Below are positions 24,948-32,307 of a stretch of DNA of 64,000 nucleotides, one piece after another. Origin of the DNA: Solihabitans fulvus (lineage in GTDB: Bacteria; Actinomycetota; Actinomycetes; Mycobacteriales; Pseudonocardiaceae); the NCBI RefSeq assembly GCF_008386585.1, contig NZ_VUOB01000003.1, forward strand, positions 121,303-185,302, in the 5' to 3' direction. The notes beneath the pieces are model-generated. The model was given only the letters and a program-made list of their open reading frames with translations, did no database searches and was not told the origin of the DNA. The position numbers and the translations under genes were made by a program. The first letter of the stretch is position 1; each line of letters opens with the position of its first letter.

Positions 24948-24993
24948 TGCACGGAAACTCGTGCACGGAAAGTCGTGCACGAGTCTTCGTGCA
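24948..24993. promoter_or_regulatory. Phased triple-dyad operator of the ArsR gene
   Basis: TGCA recurs at 24948, 24962, 24976 and 24990, exactly 14 bp apart, giving three overlapping dyads of form TGCACG-n6-CGTGCA. The whole block ends 17 bp before the ArsR start and overlaps the expected promoter. It is most likely the autoregulatory site. Confidence 0.7.
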
Positions 24994-25009
24994 TTGCTAG
25001 GCTGGGCTC

Positions 25010-25606
25010 ATGCCAGACCCGGCCACTCCTTCCCAGACCGTTGACCTGAGCACGGTCAAGGCGCTGGCGCACCCGCTGCGCCAGCGGATCCTGCGCCGGT
25101 TGGCGGTGGACGGGCCGGCCACCTCCACGACGCTCGCCAGCGAGCTCGGGGTGACCAGCGGCGGCACCAGCTACAACCTTCGAGTACTGGCCGAGCACGG
25201 CCTCATCGAGGAAGTGCCCGAGCGGGGCCACGGCCGGGAGCGGTGGTGGCGGCACGTCCGCGCCGACCTGCGCATGCCCCTGGCCAGCCAGCAGGACCCC
25301 GCGATGCGCTCCGCGCTGAACGAACTCCACAGCCTCTGGCTCGCCGAAGACCTGGAGTCGTTGGGCCGCTTCGAAAGCACCCGGCACGAGCTGGGCGAGT
25401 GGGCGGACGCGCTGGTCTACTCGCGCGGCGGAATCCACGTGACGACCGACGAACTTCGCGCGTTCTTCGAGGAGTACGTCGCGCTGCTCATGCGTTACGC
25501 GCGACCAGCCGAGCAGGCCCCGACCGGGGCCCGCAGGGTGCTCACCCGACTGCTCGCCTTTCCGGAGACCTCCACGACCGAACCACCAGAGGAAACCACC
25601 AGCTGA
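25010..25606 (+). CDS. ArsR-type winged-helix regulator
   Basis: A 198-residue regulator with an N-terminal ArsR/HTH_20 domain (LSTVKALAHPLRQRILRRL, TSTTLASELGVTSGGTSYNLRVL, then a basic wing EERGHGRERWWRHV). There is no obvious cysteine metal site (the protein has no CxC), so it is not a classical metal sensor; the C-terminal half is helical and may dimerise or sense a ligand. Upstream lies the phased operator; downstream, 118 bp on, is a secreted hydrolase on the same strand. Autoregulation plus control of the hydrolase is the simplest reading. Confidence 0.9.
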   Translation: MPDPATPSQTVDLSTVKALAHPLRQRILRRLAVDGPATSTTLASELGVTSGGTSYNLRVLAEHGLIEEVPERGHGRERWWRHVRADLRMPLASQQDPAMRSALNELHSLWLAEDLESLGRFESTRHELGEWADALVYSRGGIHVTTDELRAFFEEYVALLMRYARPAEQAPTGARRVLTRLLAFPETSTTEPPEETTS

Positions 25607-25724
25607 ACCAAAAAACTGGGGCACCGAGCGGCAACTCGGCACCCCAGCACCGGAAGAGGCACGACCTCGCCCGCTGGGCGAGTCCTTCGCACGCACGCTC
25701 AACCTTCGTCTAGGAGACCATCCC

Positions 25725-27146
25725 GTGCTGTCCGCATGCAACCGCATCGTGCCCAGGTTAGGCGCCTGGCTGGCCGTCCTTCTCGTCATCACCGCACTGC
25801 TGCCGGGAAACACCGCGAGTGCCCAGCCCGCTCCCGCCGGCCTGACCAACACCGACGTGACGTTCCACAACGGCGACGTCACCTTGCACGGAACGGTCGT
25901 CGCGCCAGCCGGCGGCGACGCGAAACACCCCGGAGTGGTGCTCGCGCACGGCTCCGGCCCCCGTCAGCGGGACGCCCTCCGCCCGCAGGCCGAGGCGTTC
26001 GCTCGCGCGGGCATCGTCGCGCTGATCGCCGACAAGCGCACCGAGGGCTACACGCAGTTCCATCGGGACTTCGAGGCGCTCGCCGACGACGCGATCGCGG
26101 GTGTCGAGGTGCTGCGCGCCCGGCCCGACGTCGACCCCGGCCGGGTCGGCGTGTGGGGCTTCAGCGAGGGCGGCTGGATCTCGCCGCTTGCCGGGTCTCG
26201 GTCGGCGCACGTGGCCTTCGTCATCACCGTGGGCGGCAGCGGCCTGCCGCCGGCACGCGTGCAGGCATGGAGCAACGGCAACTATCTTGCGCACGCCGGC
26301 GTTTCCAACTCGCTGCTACGCCCGCTCGGCGTGGACTTCACCCGGCTGTTGGCCAAGGCCGGTCTGTTCGGCGCGGCCGACCACGACCCCGTTCCCCCGC
26401 TGGAACACCTGCACCAGCCTCTGCTCGGCATCTTCTTCGGGCACGACCAGTCCACCGCCTCGCAGGAGAGCATGGCGATCTTCCGCGACGCGCTGACCAG
26501 GGGCGGCAACGAGCACTACAACCTCCGCGTGATCCCCGAGGCCAATCACCGGATGCACGCCAGCGCGGACGGCTTCACGGCTTCCGACGAGTTCGCGCCG
26601 GGCTTCTTCGACCTGATGACGTCCTGGGTCAACGGCCTCGGCCACGGCCTGCCGGTCGCGAGCGCCGACGCGCCGCCCCACCAGGATCGACAGTCCGTGC
26701 CCCTGGAGCCGTCGAGCTGGTACGAGTCGCTGTGGGCGCAGCTGACTGCGTTCGTCCTGATCCTGGTGTGCTTCCTGATCTATCCGGTCAGCGCGCTCAT
26801 CCGACGGCTGCGGTCCCGCCGCGACCCCGTTCCGGCCCGCGCTGCCGCGCGCACACTCGCGGCCACCGGCCCCGTCGCGGCGCTGGGCGCGCTGCTCTTT
26901 CTCGGGTACGTCGCGATCAACGCCGGCCAGACCGTCGGGCCGGTCGTGCTTGGCAGGCCGGTCGTCTGGCTGGTGCTCCAACTGCTCGCGGTCGGCGCCG
27001 CGATCGCCTTCGCCGCAACGGTTCTCGCGTGGTGGCGCGGCCGGAGCACGCTGGCCGGCTGGGCGAAGCTGCGGCTCGGCACGCTCGCGCTCGGCGGCGT
27101 GGTGTTCCTGCCCTGGGCTGCCTACTGGGGCCTGTTCACCGTGTGA
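25725..27146 (+). CDS. Secreted alpha/beta hydrolase with C-terminal membrane domain
   Basis: A 473-residue protein. A signal peptide (LGAWLAVLLVITALLPGNTASA) is followed by an alpha/beta hydrolase of the dienelactone/acyl-peptidase type: HPGVVLAHGSGPRQRD oxyanion region, nucleophile in VGVWGFSEGGW (GxSxG), acid in FFGHDQS, and histidine in PEANHRMHA. From about residue 340 on there are four membrane helices (LTAFVLILVCFLIYPV, VAALGALLFLGYVAINAG, LVLQLLAVGAAIAFAATVLA, GGVVFLPWAAYWGLF). The catalytic domain would thus sit outside the cell, tethered to the membrane. GTG 25725 follows GGAG by about 9 bases. It follows the ArsR regulator. Confidence 0.87.
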   Translation: MLSACNRIVPRLGAWLAVLLVITALLPGNTASAQPAPAGLTNTDVTFHNGDVTLHGTVVAPAGGDAKHPGVVLAHGSGPRQRDALRPQAEAFARAGIVALIADKRTEGYTQFHRDFEALADDAIAGVEVLRARPDVDPGRVGVWGFSEGGWISPLAGSRSAHVAFVITVGGSGLPPARVQAWSNGNYLAHAGVSNSLLRPLGVDFTRLLAKAGLFGAADHDPVPPLEHLHQPLLGIFFGHDQSTASQESMAIFRDALTRGGNEHYNLRVIPEANHRMHASADGFTASDEFAPGFFDLMTSWVNGLGHGLPVASADAPPHQDRQSVPLEPSSWYESLWAQLTAFVLILVCFLIYPVSALIRRLRSRRDPVPARAAARTLAATGPVAALGALLFLGYVAINAGQTVGPVVLGRPVVWLVLQLLAVGAAIAFAATVLAWWRGRSTLAGWAKLRLGTLALGGVVFLPWAAYWGLFTV

Positions 27147-27150
27147 CGCC

Positions 27151-27190
27151 GCCGCGTTGGCAGCCTGCGCGGACAGGCTGCCAACGCGGC
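27151..27190 (+). terminator. Hairpin terminator after the hydrolase
   Basis: A perfect 17-bp inverted repeat (27151-27167 with 27174-27190, 6-base loop) starts 4 bp after the hydrolase stop. There is no T-tract. Confidence 0.7.
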
Positions 27191-27274
27191 ACAGGCATGG
27201 GCAGAGATGCTGGCGAGGAGACGGTGGTCACGTCCTCTTGATCTCTACCATAGTCGAGGTTGCATGATTCTCTC

Positions 27275-27412
27275 ATGGACATCACGACAGCGACTTCGAT
27301 TGCGGCACAACGACAGCACGACCTGGTGACCGAGGCGGCCAGGTACCGCTCGGTGGCCAACCCCCGCCGCATCAAGGGCGGCAACCTGTTCGGCCGACGC
27401 ACCAAGCACTGA
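27275..27412 (+). CDS. Small basic protein, 45 residues
   Basis: ATG 27275 to TGA 27412 encodes 45 residues, beginning MDITTATSIAAQRQHDLVTE and ending in the basic tail GGNLFGRRTKH (net strongly positive). Codon use is normal high-GC3 for the genome in its second half. Similar short proteins with an N-terminal amphipathic helix and an arginine-rich end occur widely in actinomycetes as uncharacterised small genes; I recognise the style but not a function. A CATAGT -10-like motif lies 24-29 bp upstream, and there is no clear ribosome-binding site. The rest of 27147-27476 holds only the terminator and no other frame. Confidence 0.6.
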   Translation: MDITTATSIAAQRQHDLVTEAARYRSVANPRRIKGGNLFGRRTKH

Positions 27413-27476
27413 AGCACCTAGCACCGAGTGACCACGCCCCGCACACCGCCGCACCGCGCACGGCCCGAGCGTTCGC

Positions 27477-28565
27477 TCAGGCCGCCACGGTGACGGTGAA
27501 GAACCCGGCCAGGGGCGAGCCGAGCGACAGCCCCGGCGCGAGCAGCCGCCAGTTCACCAACAGCGGCCGGCCGGCGGCCAGGCCCTGCGGCACGCGCAGT
27601 CCCAGCGCGAACCGCACCGAGCCGTGCGCCGGGATCTCCTTGATCGGACGGCAGTTCATCCGGAACACCCCGGAGTCGTTCACCGGCCGCACCCCGTTCC
27701 CGCCCTCGGAAGCGAGCTGCTGGAGGTAGCCGGGGCACGGGTCGAGCGAGACCGCCTTGTCGGTCTTGTTCTCCAGCCGAACGTAGCAGGTCTCGAGCTC
27801 TCCCGACCTGGCCGACACCACCGGTTCCTGGGTCGCGGACAGCGCCGCGAGCGGCGAGTCTGTGGCGGCATCGGTCGGCGGCTCATCGAACGCGCTCGCC
27901 GACAGGTACGAGCTGTACTCGGGATGGTTCTCGTCCTGCGAACACGGCGGTCGATCCGCGCTCCGCACCGGGGCGCGCAGCGACCCGCCCTCCTCCGGCA
28001 GACGGATGTCCAGTTCGACGGAACCGTTGGGGTGCAGGCAGAACGGGCCGGTCCAGTCCAGCCGCAGCACCGCGTCCCCGCCGGGCGGCACGACCGTGAC
28101 GCGCGTCCTGCTCTCGTCGTTCACGCCATGCGAGTAGCCGATTCTGAGCTCGCCGCCCTGGTCGCGCATGCGGGTGTCCACCTCGCCGCGCAACCGGCAG
28201 GCGACCTTCCCGGTGTTGGTGACCTTGACGAAGCCGATGAGCTTCGCCGGTTCCCGCTGCGGGCGCGCGCCCGATTCGACGACGCCCTTCGGGGCCGACC
28301 ACGACGGCAGCTCGCCGCGCAGCTGGTCGGCGCGGCACGGACCGGCGTTCGGGTCCGCCAGCCTCGGCGTCGCCGGAGTGCTGAACTCGTTGTTGCCGCC
28401 GGGTTCCTCGACCCACGGCACCGTGCCGTCCGGCAGCAGAGTGGGGGCAGCCGACACGTGCGGCGGGACCGGGTAGGACGGCGTGGTGGCCAGGTCGACC
28501 CGCGAACCGCAGCCGGCCAGCAGCACAAGGGGAACCAACACCGCGAAACGCGCAACTCTCGTCAC
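27477..28565 (-). CDS. Secreted lipoprotein (DUF4232-like)
   Basis: A 362-residue lipoprotein: GTG 28565 gives VTRVARFAVLVPLVLLAGC with a clear lipobox, lipidated Cys19. Two beta-rich segments (about 85-215 and 250-360) each carry conserved-looking cysteines (GPCRADQL, VACRLRG, CLHPNG; TCYVRLENKTD, DPCPGY, MNCRPI) and read like DUF4232-type domains. These are extracellular, of unknown function. The upstream GTG at 28601 would spoil the signal peptide. It follows proB-obgE's strand but is separated from proB by about 70 bp downstream. Confidence 0.75.
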   Translation of the reverse strand: MTRVARFAVLVPLVLLAGCGSRVDLATTPSYPVPPHVSAAPTLLPDGTVPWVEEPGGNNEFSTPATPRLADPNAGPCRADQLRGELPSWSAPKGVVESGARPQREPAKLIGFVKVTNTGKVACRLRGEVDTRMRDQGGELRIGYSHGVNDESRTRVTVVPPGGDAVLRLDWTGPFCLHPNGSVELDIRLPEEGGSLRAPVRSADRPPCSQDENHPEYSSYLSASAFDEPPTDAATDSPLAALSATQEPVVSARSGELETCYVRLENKTDKAVSLDPCPGYLQQLASEGGNGVRPVNDSGVFRMNCRPIKEIPAHGSVRFALGLRVPQGLAAGRPLLVNWRLLAPGLSLGSPLAGFFTVTVAA

Positions 28566-28632
28566 CGGCCCAGTCTCGCGCGCCTGCGGTGACGTGGGCA
28601 CGAAACGCCGACTATCCGATCAATCTCCGCGC

Positions 28633-29775
28633 TCAGCCGGTGACGGCCGTACCGCGCAGCGGGACAAGGTCGTCGGCGTGCACCACCTCGCGGCGCTGTT
28701 CGGGGGCGAGCTGATGGCTGGAGCGCCCGATCAGGGCGGGCAGCTCGCCGGCGTCGAAGGCCACCACGCCCCTGGCGACCACGTCACCGCCCAGGCTCAG
28801 CAGCTCCACCACGTCGCCAGCCTCGAAGGCGCCCTCGACCCCGGTGATGCCGGCGGCCAACAGCGAACGCCGCCGCCCGACCACGGCCGCGACCGCGCCG
28901 TCGTCGAGGCGCAGCCTGCCCCTCGCCCCTGCGGCGTGCCCAAGCCAGAACCGCCTGGCCGACAGCCTCGCCCCGGTCACCGCGAACGCCGTGCCGACGT
29001 CGGCGGGGCCGAGCGCCCGCGCCGCCTGCGCGGCGGACGCCAGCAGCACGGGGATGCCGGCCGAGGCCGCCAACCGCGCCGCGGCCAGCTTGGACGCCAT
29101 GCCACCGGTGCCGAGTCCCGACGCCCCAACGGTTCCCGCGCGCACACCGTCCACATCGGACGAACTGGCCACCTCGGGAATCCGCCGCGCGCCGCCCCGC
29201 CGGGGGTCACCGTCGTACAGCGCGTCGACGTCCGAGAGCAGCAGCAGCGCGTCCGCGCCGACCAGGTGCGCGACGAGCGCGGCGAGCCGGTCGTTGTCGC
29301 CGAAGCGGATCTCCTCGGTGGCCACCGTGTCGTTCTCGTTCACCACCGGCACCGCGCGCAGCGCGAGCAGCCTGGAGAAGGTCCGCTGCGCGTTGCGGTA
29401 GTGCGCGCGCCGCACCACGTCGTCCGCCGTCAGCAGCACCTGCCCGACGGTCAGCGAGTACCGCCCGAACGACGCGGCGTAGGCGTGCGCGAGGGCCAAC
29501 TGGCCGACGCTGGCCGCCGCCTGCTGGGTGGCCAGATCCTTGGGCCTGCGGCCGATGCCGAGCGGGGCCAGCCCTGCGGCGATCGCGCCGGAGGACACCA
29601 ACACCACCTGGCTGCCCGCCGCGCACCTGGCCGCGACGGCGTCGACCAGCGCGTCGAGCCTGGCCGGATCGAGCCCGCCCTCAGCCGTGGTCAGGGACGA
29701 CGAACCGACCTTGACCACGACCCGGCCTGCGCAGGCGACAGCCTGACGGGGCTCGGACAGACCCGACACGGTCAC
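28633..29775 (-). CDS. proB: Glutamate 5-kinase
   Basis: ProB phosphorylates glutamate, the first step of proline synthesis, and is the feedback-controlled enzyme. The 380-residue protein has an amino-acid kinase domain ([66 protein letters not shown]) and a C-terminal PUA domain ([22 protein letters not shown]). GTG 29775 overlaps the obgE stop as GTGA, so the pair is translationally coupled, the standard obg-proB arrangement. Confidence 0.96.
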   Translation of the reverse strand: MTVSGLSEPRQAVACAGRVVVKVGSSSLTTAEGGLDPARLDALVDAVAARCAAGSQVVLVSSGAIAAGLAPLGIGRRPKDLATQQAAASVGQLALAHAYAASFGRYSLTVGQVLLTADDVVRRAHYRNAQRTFSRLLALRAVPVVNENDTVATEEIRFGDNDRLAALVAHLVGADALLLLSDVDALYDGDPRRGGARRIPEVASSSDVDGVRAGTVGASGLGTGGMASKLAAARLAASAGIPVLLASAAQAARALGPADVGTAFAVTGARLSARRFWLGHAAGARGRLRLDDGAVAAVVGRRRSLLAAGITGVEGAFEAGDVVELLSLGGDVVARGVVAFDAGELPALIGRSSHQLAPEQRREVVHADDLVPLRGTAVTG

Positions 29776-31235
29776 TCCTCGTCGTCACCGATTTCGGCGT
29801 AGTCGCCGTACTCGCCCGGCGCGCGGCGCGCCTTCTTGGCGACCATGCGCTCGGACGCGCCGATGCGCTCGTTGCGTTCCAGCCGCGCGTCGGTGCCGCG
29901 ACCGGTCATCATGATCGCGATGCCGGCCGGCGTGGACGGCTCCCAGTCGAAGGTCACGCCGCCGACGGTGACCGCGCAGCCCGGCACGGCACCCATCTTG
30001 GCCAGCTTCTCCTCGACACCGAGCCTGGCGAGCCGGTCCGCGAGGTAGCCGACGGCCTCGTCGTTGTCGAAGGCGGTCTGCCGCACCCAGCGGTCCGGCC
30101 GCTCGCCCCGAACGATGAAGCCGCCCTCGTTCTCGGGATCCTCAACGACCGTGAAGCCCGCGTCGTCCACCGCGGTCGGGCGGATGACGACCCTGGTGGC
30201 CTCCTGCACCGGCTGCGCGGCGCGGTAGTCCTCGACGACCTTGCCGAGGGCGAAGGTCAGCTCGCGCAGGCCCTCGCGGGAGGCCGTGGAGATCTCGAAC
30301 ACCGGCAGGCCTCGGGCCTCCAGCTCGGGGCGCACCAGCTCGGCCAGTTCCTTGGCCTCCGGCACGTCGATCTTGTTGAGCACCACCACGCGCGGCCGGT
30401 CGGCGAGGTCGCCGCCAAGCGAAGGCGTGTAGCGGGCCAGTTCCTGCTCAAGCGCGTCCACATCGGACAGCGGGTCGCGGTCGGCCTCGTAGGTCGCGCA
30501 GTCGACGACGTGCACCAGCACGGCGCAACGCTCGATGTGCCGCAGGAAGTCGAGGCCGAGGCCCTTGCCCTCGCTGGCACCAGGGATCAGGCCGGGCACG
30601 TCGGCCATCGTGAAGATGGTCGCGCCAGCGGTGATCACGCCGAGGTTGGGCACGAGGGTCGTGAACGGGTAGTCCGCGATCTTCGGACGGGCCGCGGACA
30701 GCACCGAGATCAGCGAGGACTTGCCGGCGGACGGGAAGCCGAGCAGGCCGACGTCCGCGACGGACTTCAGCTCCAGCACCAGGTCCCTGGTCTCGCCGGG
30801 CTCGCCGAGCAGCGCGAAGCCGGGGGCCTTGCGGGCCTTGGACGCGAGCGAGGCGTTGCCGAGGCCGCCGCGACCGCCCTCGGCGGCGATGAAGCGGGTG
30901 CCGTTGCCGACCAGGTCGGCGACGACCTCGCCGTCCTCGGTCATCACCACGGTGCCGTCGGGCACGCGCAGTTCGAGGTCCTCGCCCATCGCGCCGTCGC
31001 GGTTGGCGCCCTGGCCCTGCTTGCCGTGGGTGGCTGTCGCGTTCGGACGGAAGTGGAAGTCGAGGAGGGTGTGCACGCTGGGGTCCACCACGAGGACGAC
31101 GTCACCGCCGCGCCCGCCGTTGCCGCCGTCGGGCCCGCCGAGCGGCTTGAACTTCTCCCGGTGCACCGAGGCACAACCGTTCCCCCCGGCGCCGGCGGCG
31201 ACGTGGATCACCACCCGGTCGACGAATCGGGACAC
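29772..31235 (-). CDS. obgE: GTPase Obg
   Basis: ObgE is a ribosome-assembly and stress GTPase. The 487-residue protein has the glycine-rich Obg fold ([32 protein letters not shown]), a G domain with G1 [10 protein letters not shown]3 DVPG, G4 NKID, and a C-terminal OCT domain ([20 protein letters not shown]) with an acidic tail. GTG 31235 follows the strong site AGGAGAGGAT; the frame runs to 31280 through terminator DNA. It lies downstream of rplU-rpmA. Confidence 0.97.
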   Translation of the reverse strand: MSRFVDRVVIHVAAGAGGNGCASVHREKFKPLGGPDGGNGGRGGDVVLVVDPSVHTLLDFHFRPNATATHGKQGQGANRDGAMGEDLELRVPDGTVVMTEDGEVVADLVGNGTRFIAAEGGRGGLGNASLASKARKAPGFALLGEPGETRDLVLELKSVADVGLLGFPSAGKSSLISVLSAARPKIADYPFTTLVPNLGVITAGATIFTMADVPGLIPGASEGKGLGLDFLRHIERCAVLVHVVDCATYEADRDPLSDVDALEQELARYTPSLGGDLADRPRVVVLNKIDVPEAKELAELVRPELEARGLPVFEISTASREGLRELTFALGKVVEDYRAAQPVQEATRVVIRPTAVDDAGFTVVEDPENEGGFIVRGERPDRWVRQTAFDNDEAVGYLADRLARLGVEEKLAKMGAVPGCAVTVGGVTFDWEPSTPAGIAIMMTGRGTDARLERNERIGASERMVAKKARRAPGEYGDYAEIGDDEE

Positions 31236-31280
31236 GGGGAATCCTCTCCTCAAAACGCTATTACTGAACAAAAACAACAA

Positions 31281-31311
31281 GGGGCGGGCCGGAGATGTTC
31301 CGGCCCGCCCC
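31281..31311 (-). terminator. Intrinsic terminator of rplU-rpmA
   Basis: A perfect 13-bp GC stem (31281-31293 with 31299-31311, loop GATGT) is followed on the minus strand by TTGTTGTTTTTGTTC, a real U-rich tract, which is unusual in this window. It separates rpmA from obgE, so obgE needs its own promoter or read-through. Confidence 0.85.
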
Positions 31312-31345
31312 TCGCTGGGGATGTGCTAGACGTCTCGGTCGAGCC

Positions 31346-31612
31346 TCAGGCAGCAGCCTCGGCCGGGACGACGATGTTCACGGTCTTGCGACCGCGCTTG
31401 AAGCCGAACTGCACGGCGCCGGCGGACAGCGCGAACAGCGTGTCGTCCTTGCCGATGCCGACGTTCACGCCCGGGTGGAACTTGGTGCCACGCTGGCGGA
31501 TCAGGATCTCGCCGGCCTTGACGACCTGACCACCGTAGCGCTTGACACCCAGGTACTGGGGGTTGGAGTCGCGCCCGTTACGGGAGCTGGATGCACCCTT
31601 TTTATGTGCCAT
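31346..31612 (-). CDS. rpmA: 50S ribosomal protein L27
   Basis: An 88-residue L27 with the invariant start [29 protein letters not shown] and GTKFHPG segments. The N-terminal tail reaches the peptidyl-transferase centre; there is no Firmicutes-type cleavable extension. It starts 14 bp after rplU. Confidence 0.98.
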   Translation of the reverse strand: MAHKKGASSSRNGRDSNPQYLGVKRYGGQVVKAGEILIRQRGTKFHPGVNVGIGKDDTLFALSAGAVQFGFKRGRKTVNIVVPAEAAA

Positions 31613-31626
31613 GGCTGGTCAGACCC

Positions 31627-31938
31627 TCACTTACCGGTGATGCCGGTGACCTTCACGCGGGTCAGCTTCTGGCGGTGACCCTGACGCTTGTGGTAGCCGG
31701 TCTTGTTCTTGAACTTGTGGATACGAATCTTCGGGCCCTTGGTGTGCTCGACGACCTCGCCGGTCACCGAGATCTTCCCGAGGGCTTCGGCGTCTGCGGT
31801 GACGTCAGTGCCGTCAACGACGAGCAGAGCCGGGAAGTTGATTTCGGTGCCCGGCTGGCCAACGAGCTTCTCGACCACGACGATGTCGCCGACAGCCACC
31901 TTGTACTGCTTGCCGCCGGTCTTGACGATCGCGTACAT
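31627..31938 (-). CDS. rplU: 50S ribosomal protein L21
   Basis: A 103-residue L21: [18 protein letters not shown] start, [12 protein letters not shown] centre, and [16 protein letters not shown] rRNA-binding end. ATG 31938 follows AGGAG; the open frame continues to 32049 but without L21 similarity. First gene of the rplU-rpmA pair. Its leader (31939 to about 32050) shows no ribosomal-protein leader motif that I recognise. Confidence 0.98.
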   Translation of the reverse strand: MYAIVKTGGKQYKVAVGDIVVVEKLVGQPGTEINFPALLVVDGTDVTADAEALGKISVTGEVVEHTKGPKIRIHKFKNKTGYHKRQGHRQKLTRVKVTGITGK

Positions 31939-32260
31939 CGGACGAAAGTCTCCTGCTGCTCGACGGGACGGGGTCGCGCGCGCCCTGGGCAGATTGACAT
32001 CAGGCCGGGCTGCACACGACAGGACCCACCAGGACGGCGGGTCGAACAATAGGTTACGGGCCGGGCTGCGGCGGGGTCAAACCGGGTGGGCGCGCACTGC
32101 GGCCTACCGCGCTGACCAGGACGAACACCGGACGCCGCGCTGCGGCCCGCCCGGCGCGACCGACCAGCGGCACCGACCATTTCACGACGGCCCGGCTCGG
32201 CGAACGGCCATTGTGCGCTTCACCACAACAGGTTCGGCCGTTAATCCACCGACAAAACAC

Positions 32261-32294
32261 GGCGGGGGCGGAACCGTTCGGTTCCGCCCCCGCC
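32261..32294 (-). terminator. Terminator of rne
   Basis: A perfect 15-bp stem (32261-32275 with 32280-32294, loop GTTC) begins 13 bp after the rne stop; on the minus strand it is followed by GTGTTTTGTC. It separates rne from rplU. Confidence 0.8.
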
Positions 32295-32307
32295 GTCGTC
32301 GTGGGAC

